Assembly: GCA_964468435.1 (NCBI GenBank)
Contig: CAYXVE010000022.1
Coordinates: 4,283 to 68,282 of the forward strand
Source: JBCCTX01 sp964468435
Lineage (GTDB): Bacteria > Bacteroidota > Bacteroidia > J057
Length of the DNA stretch: 64,000 nucleotides
Direction: 5' to 3'
The notes under the pieces were generated by a model. The model saw nothing but the letters and a program-made list of their open reading frames with translations. It was not told the DNA's origin and did not search any database. A program made the position numbers and the translations under genes. This document shows, one piece after another, positions 9,227 to 18,068 of the stretch (position 1 is its first letter; every line of letters starts with the position of its first letter).

Positions 9227-9242
9227 AACAGACTGGTTTGTT
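9227..9242. promoter_or_regulatory. Probable TetR-type operator
   Basis: The 16-base sequence AACAGACTGGTTTGTT matches its own reverse complement at 12 of 16 positions and lies three bases upstream of the TetR start codon (codon at 9221-9223). It resembles boxes bound by NemR/AcuR-type regulators (GACC/GGTC-like half sites). Its position suggests autorepression. Confidence 0.45.
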
Positions 9243-9301
9243 TAATAACTAACGATATTCCAAGTAGAAAGTTTTAAAAACAACTAACAATCCTGAAAGC
9301 G

Positions 9302-9730
9302 TCACGCTTCATTTCCTTGCGAAATAATACTCAATAAGTAGGAAAGAAATATCGGGGAAGCACTGACCATGAGAGTGAGACCTATGAAAATGGCCTCCTG
9401 GCCGGCATCAGCTTGTCGATTCCCTGTTATCAGGGCTTTATTGCCACTGTAAGAGGTGTAAAGATCATAAATGAAAGCTGCAATCCATATGAAGCGGATG
9501 AAATATAATAGACATCCTTCTGTCGCCTGCTTTTCTACCCAATTATTGATTACCCGAGTATCCCAGATGGGATAGGTTGAGATCATAAAAGCTAGAATAA
9601 TGAGCGAAAATAGGATAGATACAGATATACCAGCCGTACTTTCCCCTAGTATGATGGCTGTTCCCAGTACGGTGGTAAATCCGTCATAAAGTGCGACCAG
9701 ACCCAAAATAATGATCAAAAAATATCTCAT
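9302..9730 (-). CDS. Small integral membrane protein, unknown function
   Basis: The protein has 142 residues and about four hydrophobic segments (near residues 2-26, 34-53, 75-93 and 112-134). I see no signature motif. The start codon overlaps the end of the upstream gene by four bases (ATGA type), so the two are translationally coupled and probably act together. It is the last gene of a five-gene minus-strand run. Function not recognised. Confidence 0.6.
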   Translation of the reverse strand: MRYFLIIILGLVALYDGFTTVLGTAIILGESTAGISVSILFSLIILAFMISTYPIWDTRVINNWVEKQATEGCLLYFIRFIWIAAFIYDLYTSYSGNKALITGNRQADAGQEAIFIGLTLMVSASPIFLSYLLSIISQGNEA

Positions 9731-10431
9731 GAGCGAAAGATCATAAATACGACTCCCAAGATGATGCCTAACGCAAATAGTAAGGCTGAAATGATCATGA
9801 TTAGCCCATATCTCCCCTCAGTCAAAGATTGTTCCAGCGTTTTTCTGGGTTGTTGATGTAGGGTCGTAGATGCTAATGTAGAGCGATCTTCAATTTGCTT
9901 TGAAGGTATCTGTTGAGTCTCAAAATTCTTATAGGGATAAAGCTTCATCAGATACTTATCAAGTAGATCTTTGGGTTTCGAGGCTGTTTGAGATGATATA
10001 CCCCAGTTTTGTACTGCTTTGAAGACAGCTTCACTAAACAAACGTGCATCCACTACTGTGTAACCTTTACAAACTGTCATATGTTGTAAAGTATTGTTGT
10101 CTGGAGAAATAAACAAAACTGGATGCGTTGATCTCTGAAAATGTTTTTGATCCGGAAGCGAGACTCCATACCGCGTAAGCATAAATATATCCCGGCTATT
10201 TAGGGGTAAATCACGTCCTGATTTTATTTGGTTCTTTAGTTCTGGAATGAGATACCTTTCTATCCAGTCTAGGGTGTATTTTTGGGGATTTTTTTCCGGA
10301 TTTTCCAGCAATACACAGGACTGGATGAGCTCTATCGTACATATCAGTGTCTGATGCCAGTTGTGTTTTGAAATGTGTTGGACTGATGCTAGTGAATCCA
10401 ACAGATCAGCCGTACTTTTCTGTCCTTCCAT
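9727..10431 (-). CDS. Tail-anchored membrane protein, unknown function
   Basis: The protein has 234 residues with no signal peptide. A polar, probably cytoplasmic body (residues 1 to about 205) is followed by one C-terminal hydrophobic segment (about 209-231), ending in FRS. This is the layout of a tail-anchored protein. No catalytic motif is recognisable. It overlaps the downstream four-helix membrane gene by four bases and lies 47 bases after the Gfo/Idh/MocA gene. Confidence 0.6.
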   Translation of the reverse strand: MEGQKSTADLLDSLASVQHISKHNWHQTLICTIELIQSCVLLENPEKNPQKYTLDWIERYLIPELKNQIKSGRDLPLNSRDIFMLTRYGVSLPDQKHFQRSTHPVLFISPDNNTLQHMTVCKGYTVVDARLFSEAVFKAVQNWGISSQTASKPKDLLDKYLMKLYPYKNFETQQIPSKQIEDRSTLASTTLHQQPRKTLEQSLTEGRYGLIMIISALLFALGIILGVVFMIFRS

Positions 10432-10478
10432 TTTCTGTAGCTCCTTTACCCTTAGTTTCCAATCTCATCTTGATCACA

Positions 10479-11792
10479 TCAGGACCATCGATTAAGTTTC
10501 CAGGGCTTACGATATTTCTTTTTGCGCAGTTTGTTTGCTTCCCGATCTCCCTCAAATTTCTCCTTTTGTGGATTCCATGTCAGGTCACGTTGAAGCTGAT
10601 AAGCGATATTGGCCAGATTACAGATGGATGAAGTACGGTGACCTATTTCCACATCACAAATAGGCAATTGTTTTGAACGGATCGCATCAAGCCAGTCTAT
10701 GTAGTGATTATCGCTTTTGTACAATCTGATGTCATCAGATTTCAGGGTAGTTTGAGCTATATTTACAGGTGTGGAATCCAGATACTGACGGCTTATGTCC
10801 AAGCTTCCCTCAGATCCCATAAAACGCACGCCCCATCCCCGTTCAAAATCCTCATGGATCATTTCTACTCCATTATCGTAGATCATTTTCAAGCCGCGTT
10901 TTGCATTCGGATCTTTAGGAGGAATGAATGACACAGGGCCATTTAAATCCATACCAAGTCCCCACTGGGCAATATCAAACATATGTGCACCCCAGTCTGA
11001 AAGGATACCTCCTCCAAATTCTTGGTAATCGCGCCATTTTGCCCAGCTATTATCTGTGATAGGGGGGCATATTACGGGATGGTATCCTCGCATTTCTGCC
11101 GGTCCGATCCAGTTATCCCAATCCAAGTACTTAGGAGTGGGATCAGTCGGTAGATCGCAGGAGATAGCCGGATCGCCTACATTGACCAGCACCTTACTAA
11201 TCTCGCCCAGATATCCATTTTGCACCAGTTCACATGCTTTTCTGAATGTTTCACGTGATCGCTGCATACTTCCTGTCTGCAGGATTTTACCATTTTTTCT
11301 GGCTGCATCTACCATAGCTCTTCCTTCCTCAATAGTATGCGCCAGCGGTTTTTCACAATAAACATCTTTCCCGGCATTCAAGGCAATAATGGACTGTAAA
11401 GCATGCCAGTGGTCTGGAGTGGCAATTACAACTGCATCTACCTGATCATCATTGACCAACTCTGTAAAATCAACATAAGTAGCTATACCCTGGTAGGCAG
11501 TTGATCCATTCGCCTTAGCATAAATTTTCTGTATTTCAGTTTGAAAACGCTTTAACTTTTGCTGGTCGACATCACAGGATGCAACGATGCGGGCTGAATC
11601 CAGAGCCGAAAAGCGTTTACCCAGCCCCAGACCTTGCTTGCCTGTACCGATAAAACCTAATTGTATTTGATCGCTAGGAGCTATCCTGCCGTTTCCTCCC
11701 AAAACATGAGCGGGGATGATGGAAATGGCTCCTAGTGCGAGGCTGCTTCGCTTGAGAAATAACCTGCGGGATACAGTAGTAGTAGTTGACAT
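10479..11792 (-). CDS. Gfo/Idh/MocA family oxidoreductase, exported by a Tat-type signal
   Basis: The protein has 437 residues. The N-terminal signal SRRLFLKRSSLALG is twin-arginine type. The Rossmann fold begins about residue 43 with LGFIGTGKQG (nucleotide-binding glycines G49, G51, G54). The family EKP motif is at E147-P149, followed by LAHTIEEGRAMV. The C-terminal half holds the WGAHMFDIAQWGLG stretch typical of exported Bacteroidota members. These enzymes oxidise or rearrange sugars and related polyols using tightly bound NAD(P); some exported members are glycoside hydrolases of the GH109 type. The substrate cannot be told. It lies 26 bases after the glycosyltransferase gene. Confidence 0.88.
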   Translation of the reverse strand: MSTTTTVSRRLFLKRSSLALGAISIIPAHVLGGNGRIAPSDQIQLGFIGTGKQGLGLGKRFSALDSARIVASCDVDQQKLKRFQTEIQKIYAKANGSTAYQGIATYVDFTELVNDDQVDAVVIATPDHWHALQSIIALNAGKDVYCEKPLAHTIEEGRAMVDAARKNGKILQTGSMQRSRETFRKACELVQNGYLGEISKVLVNVGDPAISCDLPTDPTPKYLDWDNWIGPAEMRGYHPVICPPITDNSWAKWRDYQEFGGGILSDWGAHMFDIAQWGLGMDLNGPVSFIPPKDPNAKRGLKMIYDNGVEMIHEDFERGWGVRFMGSEGSLDISRQYLDSTPVNIAQTTLKSDDIRLYKSDNHYIDWLDAIRSKQLPICDVEIGHRTSSICNLANIAYQLQRDLTWNPQKEKFEGDREANKLRKKKYRKPWKLNRWS

Positions 11793-11818
11793 ATTCTTTT
11801 TGGGTAAATATACAAAAA

Positions 11819-13186
11819 TTATGATTGAGTTGTCCTAAAGTTCCATTCGTATATCATCCATCCAAATACAGCAAAGTATTCTATCACTGTAAGCCACAAG
11901 TTCTCCTCATAGAATGTGTTGCGATAGGTGAAGTATGAGAGAAGTATCGTCAGTGTCCAGATGATAGGAAACCGGTACGTAGTCAGACAACTCAACACCA
12001 ACAGCGTAGTAATATACCAGGGATGTACAATAGAAGCCAATGTAAAATACAAGGTAAGTACAAATATCATCGACCGGGGTAGGTTTTTCCAGTTGGGAGA
12101 GCGTTCGAGTAGCGCAATAAGCCATACGCCCAAAAAAACTGCCAGGGCCAGATATTTTCCTACAATAGCGATCACATTATATCCCCTTATCTGGTATCCT
12201 ACCCATCGTATCAAATAGTATATACTTGCATTAAATTCAAAAGACTGGAAATAAAGTCCAATACTATCTCCCATGTTGAGAAAGGTCTCTTGATCCATCA
12301 GGGGAACAAACAATATTAAGTTGAGTACCAGAGCTATCGACGAAAATAAGATCGTTTGCCAAAAGCCCATTCTTCTGATGAGTAATGGGAGGAAAATGAC
12401 GGGAATAAGTTTGCTGGCAATGGAGAATCCAAATGCAATGGAAGCCATAAGCCAATTACTAGATACTAATCCATATAAGCTCAATAACAGGAAAAAAATA
12501 AGCAGTGCTTCGAAATGTAGATTTCCACACAGTTCGACAATGACGAGGGGATTCAATGCATATAAAGTAAGCCATGCTTGGGGTAATGAAAGCTTGGATA
12601 ACAGTCGTGGCAAGAGCAAAAGTGTACCGGTTTCAGCCAGTAAAAGTATGATTTTCATCCCCAATACCTGCATTTGAGCATTTCTGGGAGAAAGATAAGC
12701 AGTCAACCAAAAAATGAATTGGTTAAGTGGTGGATATATCGTGTAGTACTCAGGTGAATTTAAGGACTCATACAAAGATTGATCAAGCCCAAGGCTCTGA
12801 GCGAGTAAGGGATCTTCCATATATTCAGAAGGAAGTCGTGTAAAGGGATTTACACCACGTGCCAGCAGTCTTCCGTCCCATATAAAGCGGAAATAATCGT
12901 CTGATAGCTCGGGTAGACTTCCTATAGCAATGATTCTGAATAATACACCCAGGACGATAATGAGCGGTATATATTCGAGTGTTGAACCATACAGGGCATT
13001 CTTGCTTTCAGACTGCCGAAGCGAAGGGAGAATGTAGGTATAGGTTAAGGAAAAATAGATGGCAAACAACCCTGTAAACAGTAAATAGACCTGAAGAAAT
13101 TGCTCTCTAGAGGTCGCATACAATAATGCGATATACAGTACGATAAAACCAAGTACAGCGGCAACTATGCGAAAATATCTCAGCAT
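11819..13186 (-). CDS. Polytopic GT-C-fold membrane glycosyltransferase-like protein
   Basis: The protein has 455 residues with about 11-13 hydrophobic segments. Between the second and fourth segments it carries LPELSDDYFRFIWDGRLLA followed by GVNPF; an acidic pair in the first large periplasmic loop (SDD) is the usual catalytic or donor-binding motif of GT-C polyprenyl-phosphate sugar transferases such as GT87/mannosyltransferases. A second family stretch, YTIYPPLNQFIFW, follows. It probably uses a lipid-linked sugar at the outer face of the inner membrane. Acceptor and sugar are unknown. It lies between the PhoD-type phosphatase gene and the oxidoreductase gene with gaps under 30 bases. Confidence 0.75.
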   Translation of the reverse strand: MLRYFRIVAAVLGFIVLYIALLYATSREQFLQVYLLFTGLFAIYFSLTYTYILPSLRQSESKNALYGSTLEYIPLIIVLGVLFRIIAIGSLPELSDDYFRFIWDGRLLARGVNPFTRLPSEYMEDPLLAQSLGLDQSLYESLNSPEYYTIYPPLNQFIFWLTAYLSPRNAQMQVLGMKIILLLAETGTLLLLPRLLSKLSLPQAWLTLYALNPLVIVELCGNLHFEALLIFFLLLSLYGLVSSNWLMASIAFGFSIASKLIPVIFLPLLIRRMGFWQTILFSSIALVLNLILFVPLMDQETFLNMGDSIGLYFQSFEFNASIYYLIRWVGYQIRGYNVIAIVGKYLALAVFLGVWLIALLERSPNWKNLPRSMIFVLTLYFTLASIVHPWYITTLLVLSCLTTYRFPIIWTLTILLSYFTYRNTFYEENLWLTVIEYFAVFGWMIYEWNFRTTQS

Positions 13187-13214
13187 ATGCCATGTTATAT
13201 TTTAGTAATAGAGA

Positions 13215-14543
13215 TTATTGGGCCTGAATCTCATAGGCAAATAATTCTTTCCCCTCAACATCATGCAGGCTAAGTTTTAATGTACGTTCTTCTCTCGGAC
13301 CACTTATGTTCATCAACCCAAAATTTCTGACTCCTACATGCGAACCTTCTATCCTAAGTGAGTTAGGTTCATCTGAAGCATCGTGAGAACCTGAAGTAAG
13401 CGGAGATGCCGTAAAGTCGTATATGACGATATCGTCTTTCTCATAACGGGAGAGTTCAGAGTGATGGCGATCTCCGGTCAAAAAGATCACATTGGGTATT
13501 TCTTCTTTTACAATGGTTTGTAAAAGATGCATTCGCTCCTCTGGTGCAATATTAGCATAGGTTTCAAAATCGGCCACATCATTGAGTACCTGTCCTCCTA
13601 TGCACACAAACTTGAACGTAGCTTGAGAGCTTACAAGGGCATCAGTTAACCATTTTAGTTGTTTCTGGCCAAGAATTGTCCGGGTCTCAGTTCGTTTGTT
13701 GTTGGGAGAGCGATAATATCTGTCGTCCAGCAGAAAAAATTGGGCATCGCCCCATTCGAAGGTACAGGTAATTCCGCCTTGGTCTTCATCAACAACACTG
13801 GGATTACCCCAGAAATAAGAAAAAATTTCTTTGACGGTTTCTTTACGACCGTAACTATTATCACTGTTATTGGGGCCATAGTCATGATCATCCCAGATGG
13901 CGTAGTTGGAACTACTCGCCAGCAAAGGCTGCATCTCAGGCAAAGAACGCGTATGTGTATATCTGTGAATTATTCCAGTACGGCTATACCAGTCAGCCTC
14001 TCTCAGATAGATATTATCTCCCAGCCACAACATGAGATCTGGCTGGACAGCATGAATGGCATCAAAAATTTCGTATTTATCACCATAGGGCTTTCCTGGC
14101 CGGTCGTAGATAGAGTCGTTGATAAATGCACAACTGCCCATTGCAATAGTCATTTCTGGAGGATCGGTACGGTACTGCCATAGGGGAGGAGTCTTAAATT
14201 GTGTGGGATAAGAAAGCGCTACAGGTTGATCATCAATGTAGAGTGTATAGGTGTAAATGGTACCTGGCTCCACTTGGTCTGCGATTACCTTAGCCGTATA
14301 TGCTTTGTTTTTTTCAGTGATAACGCTGGCAGTAGTATATTCTTTATCTGGTTCTGTCTGAGAGGCATACCTGAAATAGACCTTTGCAGATTCATGAGTC
14401 TGAACCCAAAGGAGTGCTTCTCTCATTTCCGTATATCCAACCATAGGTCCGGATTGTAATTTTTCTGTGGGCTGGGAATACAGTACGCTATAGAATAATC
14501 CCAAAAGGATATAAAGTTGTCTGAATACTGAGATTTTAAACAT
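13215..14543 (-). CDS. PhoD-type alkaline phosphatase/phosphodiesterase
   Basis: The protein has 442 residues with an N-terminal signal peptide (cut near LYSQ). An N-terminal fibronectin-like domain (about 30-120) precedes the metallophosphatase domain. Metal-binding motifs are visible: GSCAF at 136-140, WLGDN at 173-177, WDDHDYGPNN from 217, and later LTGDRHHSEL and DFTASPLTSG. PhoD enzymes release phosphate from monoesters and diesters, using Fe/Ca, in the periplasm or outside. It is the first gene of the minus-strand run, with a possible -7 element about 76 bases upstream. No PHO box was identified. Confidence 0.92.
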   Translation of the reverse strand: MFKISVFRQLYILLGLFYSVLYSQPTEKLQSGPMVGYTEMREALLWVQTHESAKVYFRYASQTEPDKEYTTASVITEKNKAYTAKVIADQVEPGTIYTYTLYIDDQPVALSYPTQFKTPPLWQYRTDPPEMTIAMGSCAFINDSIYDRPGKPYGDKYEIFDAIHAVQPDLMLWLGDNIYLREADWYSRTGIIHRYTHTRSLPEMQPLLASSSNYAIWDDHDYGPNNSDNSYGRKETVKEIFSYFWGNPSVVDEDQGGITCTFEWGDAQFFLLDDRYYRSPNNKRTETRTILGQKQLKWLTDALVSSQATFKFVCIGGQVLNDVADFETYANIAPEERMHLLQTIVKEEIPNVIFLTGDRHHSELSRYEKDDIVIYDFTASPLTSGSHDASDEPNSLRIEGSHVGVRNFGLMNISGPREERTLKLSLHDVEGKELFAYEIQAQ

Positions 14544-14619
14544 AAGAAGTGAAGGTTTAGGTGTCTTTGAAGCTTCTCAAAAGTACTACATTTTTCTATT
14601 TTTTCCTGCATGCATCTTA

Positions 14620-14627
14620 CAAATATA
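14620..14627 (-). promoter_or_regulatory. Possible -7 element for the PhoD operon
   Basis: Read on the minus strand this is TATATTTG, an exact TAnnTTTG match, about 76 bases before the PhoD start. A good -33 TTG is not present at the expected distance. Confidence 0.35.
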
Positions 14628-14801
14628 TTGAATAGAAGTCAGAAGGTTTTTGATGCGAATTTAAAACAGCACAAAGATGGAATGATAGAGATAAATAATA
14701 ATTTTTTGTGGATATTTTATTTTTTTGACTACGTAATAGTGCTATAAGGCACTATGATAGTAATTTGTTGTTTATCAATAATTAGATAAAAGTATTTAGT
14801 A

Positions 14802-14832
14802 TTGTTATGAATAAAATAAATTAATAAATTTG
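14802..14832 (+). promoter_or_regulatory. Bacteroidota-type promoter (TTG-N20-TAAATTTG)
   Basis: TTG at 14802-14804 and TAAATTTG at 14825-14832 are separated by 20 bases, matching the -33/-7 pattern of the primary sigma factor of this phylum. It lies 78 bases before the ATG at 14910. Confidence 0.55.
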
Positions 14833-14909
14833 CGACATATGTAATAAATAAAAGAATGGGACTGGAAAACATCATATAACCATAATTCCTGAAATCTCTG
14901 AAAAAGCAT

Positions 14910-17900
14910 ATGAAATTTGATTTTTACTCCAAGTACAATAAGCTCATCCAATTGCTTATGTTCTTGCTCTTAATGACCGGAACTTATTATCAAGTGCATC
15001 CTAATATTCTCTATGTGAATGCACTAGATATTACCTGTAATAATCTTGCCCCTTGCTATTCCAAGATACAGTTAGCCCTTGAAGCTGCTTCGCCTGGAGA
15101 TACCATTTTGATCCAAAATGGTACATATTATCCCACAGGTATGGATGCTATTGAGGTATCCAAACCTGTTACTTTATTGGGAGAATCAGAAGGTGGGGTT
15201 ATCATTAACGCCAGTAATTTACTCAAATTGGGTATTTATATTACTTCCAATAGTGTGACATTAAAAAACTTCACCATAGAGCAGTCTCCTGCTTTCGGTG
15301 TAGTTAATAAAAGTGGGGTCGGAGATGGGCTGACCATAGAAAATGTTTCATCGAATAATAATTCAAAAAGCGGAATCGGTATTAGAAATTTAACAGGTGC
15401 TATTTTCCGCAATATTACACTCACGAACAATCAGGGAAATGGACTCTCCATGACCTCTGTACAGAATGTACTGGTAGAGGGTATCAACACCTCTGGAAAT
15501 CAATTCCAGATGATCAACGGGTTCACCGCAGCAATTGGGATCTTCTCTACCAATGACGGGATCACTTCCAATGTAACTGTGACAGGATCTTTTATCATAG
15601 ATGAACCCGTAGGTATCTATGTTGAGCCTGGTCCGCTATCGGGCAACTATTTAATTAATCCTCCGCTGGTTATAAACCAGATTACCATTTCCGATTCTTT
15701 AATCGCAGCCGTTGGAGTAGATGTAGATATCGTGCCTAATGCTGCACAAACTGATGTATTCTTTGGAACAATTGCTGGTGCTGATGCAATTTATTATTTC
15801 AAAGATCTGCAAACTGCTAGTGAAAGTGCATCTGCCGCGGCTAGATTAAACTATGATGTAGGTCCCGGCAATGCCACACCAGCTACTAATGGAATCCTTG
15901 AACCGTATTTGTTTTTGTATGATTTAGAAAATGATAAGCTCTTGTACCTGCCCATTATAACAGAAGACCCTGAAGATGTGCTGTATGGTTGTGTAGGTGA
16001 TGTTGCGTTCACAGCAGCCGTCGATCCAAGATCTACAGATCCAACGGGCTTTTGGGAAGCTAGCAATGATAATGGCCTCACATGGAACACACTTGCAGAA
16101 GGAAATGTGTACGCCGGTGTTGATTCTACAACACTTACGGTAGATTCTGTCTTTTTGGAGTTGGATGGAATATATTATCGCTATATTTCTCAGAATGATT
16201 ACGGAGCAGATACATCTGCTGCAGCCGTGCTCACTGTACCCGAAGCATGTTTCCTCTGCCAAAATGAACCTACCATACATTGTCCGGTCAATACGACTGT
16301 GCTTTGTACGACAGACAACTTTCAAAATGTGATAGACCCTCAGAATATAGGTAGCGCTACGGCTGAAAGCAACTGTCAGGATGTCGAGATTGATACAATC
16401 TACTACAGTGATCAGGATCACAGAACACAACCATGTCTCACTGGAGATATCATCAGGACCTGGTATGCGATTGACGCAGCAGGTAATATGGATTCGTGCA
16501 CTCAAACAATTACTGTCATTGATACGCTAGCACCAGTATTAACTGTATTAGGCGGAGATCCTTTACCAGAGGATACAGTATATGAGGCATGTAAACCGGT
16601 CATACCCGGTCCTCCCCAGGTCATTGCCACTGATAATTGTGGAGCGGTTGATCCTGTTTCTTATCAGGCTGATACGGTTCAAAGTGATTGTGAAGAGAAC
16701 TATACAATATACAGATCATGGTCTGCGACTGATGCATGTGGGAACACAGAGACCTACACCCAGGAAATACGGGTGGTCTGCGAGCCAGAAGTGCAGGTTT
16801 GCGAATTGATCAACTGGTCTACTGAACCTAATCCCTTCAATCATGGAATATATTTATTTCAATCCCCACTTGATCCAGATATAGACATGGGTATAGATAC
16901 AGAAGCTCAGCGCTTCGTTTGGGATACGAGCGACCCCAATCACCTTCCTCAACTCCTTACTCTTCCCGGCGGTGATACAGCAGTAGCGACGGGTATTGTC
17001 CAAAGCAGACTGGATGTAAACGCCAAATTCGAAGTGATGCTCATCTTTGTAAATCCCATTAGTGGTACTGATTTTACGGGCGAATTTGTGGCGGATAATC
17101 CACAAGCACTGGCTGTCGCACAAGAAAATGTTGATGACTGGACATTATGGCGCTTGAGCGACAAGAGTAAATTGATTGGTAAGGGAAATATACAAGGTAC
17201 GCTACACTTGTCTCATTCACCTGCTGATTTTACCAAACTTGCGCAGGTAGGTGTTGGTGGTAATGCGAAAGATGGAGATTTCGGTATCGCTTCATGGTTC
17301 CACTTCGAAGGCGAACTGATCTATGATGGAAACAACGTTTCACTCAATTCTCAGGGAGATATTAACGCTGATATCGCATCATGTGATACAATATGCCGGT
17401 ATGAGTTACCCACTGTTGTCAGCCAACTTGACGGTAATTTATCATCCGATAATCTGATCCAGTTATCCTGGGGTACCTACATGGAAGGCCCCAACGAGAT
17501 CATCGTCGAAAAATCACTGGATGGCCAGTTATTTACTCAGGTGGACACTATACACGGAAACAACAATAATATTTCGCTCGAAAACAGTTCCTATTTTGAT
17601 ACAGATATAGCTGGATCTGATGTTCTTTACTACAGGCTGAAGGTATACCGCCCGGATGGTAGTGTAGTTTACACCAATGTAGTAGCTGTATACGTAGGTG
17701 ATCCCGGAAAACACTTTTATGAGGTATATCCCAATCCAGTTGAGGACCAAATATATGTCAGGGCAATCAATCCGGTTGAAGGATTGCATCACTTCCGCAT
17801 CATCGATTCCAGAGGTAGGGTGGTAAGGCATGGCAGACTGGATGTTGATTATGTTTACAGGATAGATGTATTAGACCTGAATGCGGGATTTTACTTCTTC

Positions 17901-17957
17901 CAGGTGATCAGGCCCGATGGAGCGTATCTGATAAAGCGCTTATCTGTAGAATATTGA
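14910..17957 (+). CDS. Type IX secreted beta-helix protein with Ig/HYR-like modules and sorting domain
   Basis: The protein has 1015 residues. After a signal region (about 10-35), residues about 40-280 form a right-handed parallel beta-helix: repeated short strands such as VTLKNFTIEQ, LTIENVSSNN and AIFRNITLTNN. An Ig-like module follows (about 345-440), then two HYR-like modules marked by TDNCG, SATDACGN and paired cysteines (about 450-630), and a further beta-rich region. The final ~75 residues (YEVYPNPVEDQIYV ... GFYFFQVIRPDGAYLIKRL) are a type A sorting domain for the type IX secretion system, so it is exported across the outer membrane and attached or released. Beta-helix domains often bind or cleave polysaccharides; no catalytic residues can be assigned. 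Confidence 0.85.
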   Translation: MKFDFYSKYNKLIQLLMFLLLMTGTYYQVHPNILYVNALDITCNNLAPCYSKIQLALEAASPGDTILIQNGTYYPTGMDAIEVSKPVTLLGESEGGVIINASNLLKLGIYITSNSVTLKNFTIEQSPAFGVVNKSGVGDGLTIENVSSNNNSKSGIGIRNLTGAIFRNITLTNNQGNGLSMTSVQNVLVEGINTSGNQFQMINGFTAAIGIFSTNDGITSNVTVTGSFIIDEPVGIYVEPGPLSGNYLINPPLVINQITISDSLIAAVGVDVDIVPNAAQTDVFFGTIAGADAIYYFKDLQTASESASAAARLNYDVGPGNATPATNGILEPYLFLYDLENDKLLYLPIITEDPEDVLYGCVGDVAFTAAVDPRSTDPTGFWEASNDNGLTWNTLAEGNVYAGVDSTTLTVDSVFLELDGIYYRYISQNDYGADTSAAAVLTVPEACFLCQNEPTIHCPVNTTVLCTTDNFQNVIDPQNIGSATAESNCQDVEIDTIYYSDQDHRTQPCLTGDIIRTWYAIDAAGNMDSCTQTITVIDTLAPVLTVLGGDPLPEDTVYEACKPVIPGPPQVIATDNCGAVDPVSYQADTVQSDCEENYTIYRSWSATDACGNTETYTQEIRVVCEPEVQVCELINWSTEPNPFNHGIYLFQSPLDPDIDMGIDTEAQRFVWDTSDPNHLPQLLTLPGGDTAVATGIVQSRLDVNAKFEVMLIFVNPISGTDFTGEFVADNPQALAVAQENVDDWTLWRLSDKSKLIGKGNIQGTLHLSHSPADFTKLAQVGVGGNAKDGDFGIASWFHFEGELIYDGNNVSLNSQGDINADIASCDTICRYELPTVVSQLDGNLSSDNLIQLSWGTYMEGPNEIIVEKSLDGQLFTQVDTIHGNNNNISLENSSYFDTDIAGSDVLYYRLKVYRPDGSVVYTNVVAVYVGDPGKHFYEVYPNPVEDQIYVRAINPVEGLHHFRIIDSRGRVVRHGRLDVDYVYRIDVLDLNAGFYFFQVIRPDGAYLIKRLSVEY

Positions 17958-17992
17958 TACAATAGAATCATAATATTGGGTTTATTTGGTGA

Positions 17993-18028
17993 GAGGATGT
18001 CTCGTATGTAGACATCCTCCCTCTTTTT
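17993..18028 (+). terminator. Rho-independent terminator
   Basis: A 10-bp stem (GAGGATGTCT with AGACATCCTC) closes a 7-base loop and is followed by CCTCTTTTT. It lies 36 bases after the stop codon of the type IX secreted protein. Confidence 0.8.
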
Positions 18029-18068
18029 GCAGGAATGACATGCAGGTATGTATATAGATTTAGAAGAA

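Larger units (their letters stand above)
14544..14909. other. Divergent intergenic region, AT-rich
   Basis: This 366-base AT-rich gap lies between the minus-strand PhoD gene and the plus-strand type IX secreted protein. It contains a CAAATATA element at 14620-14627 (TATATTTG on the minus strand) and a clean plus-strand promoter at 14802-14832. No coding content seen. Confidence 0.5.

Noticed and set aside
15924..16505. Minus-strand frame inside the type IX secreted protein gene
   Set aside because: Antisense shadow with odd cysteine-rich composition and no start context.
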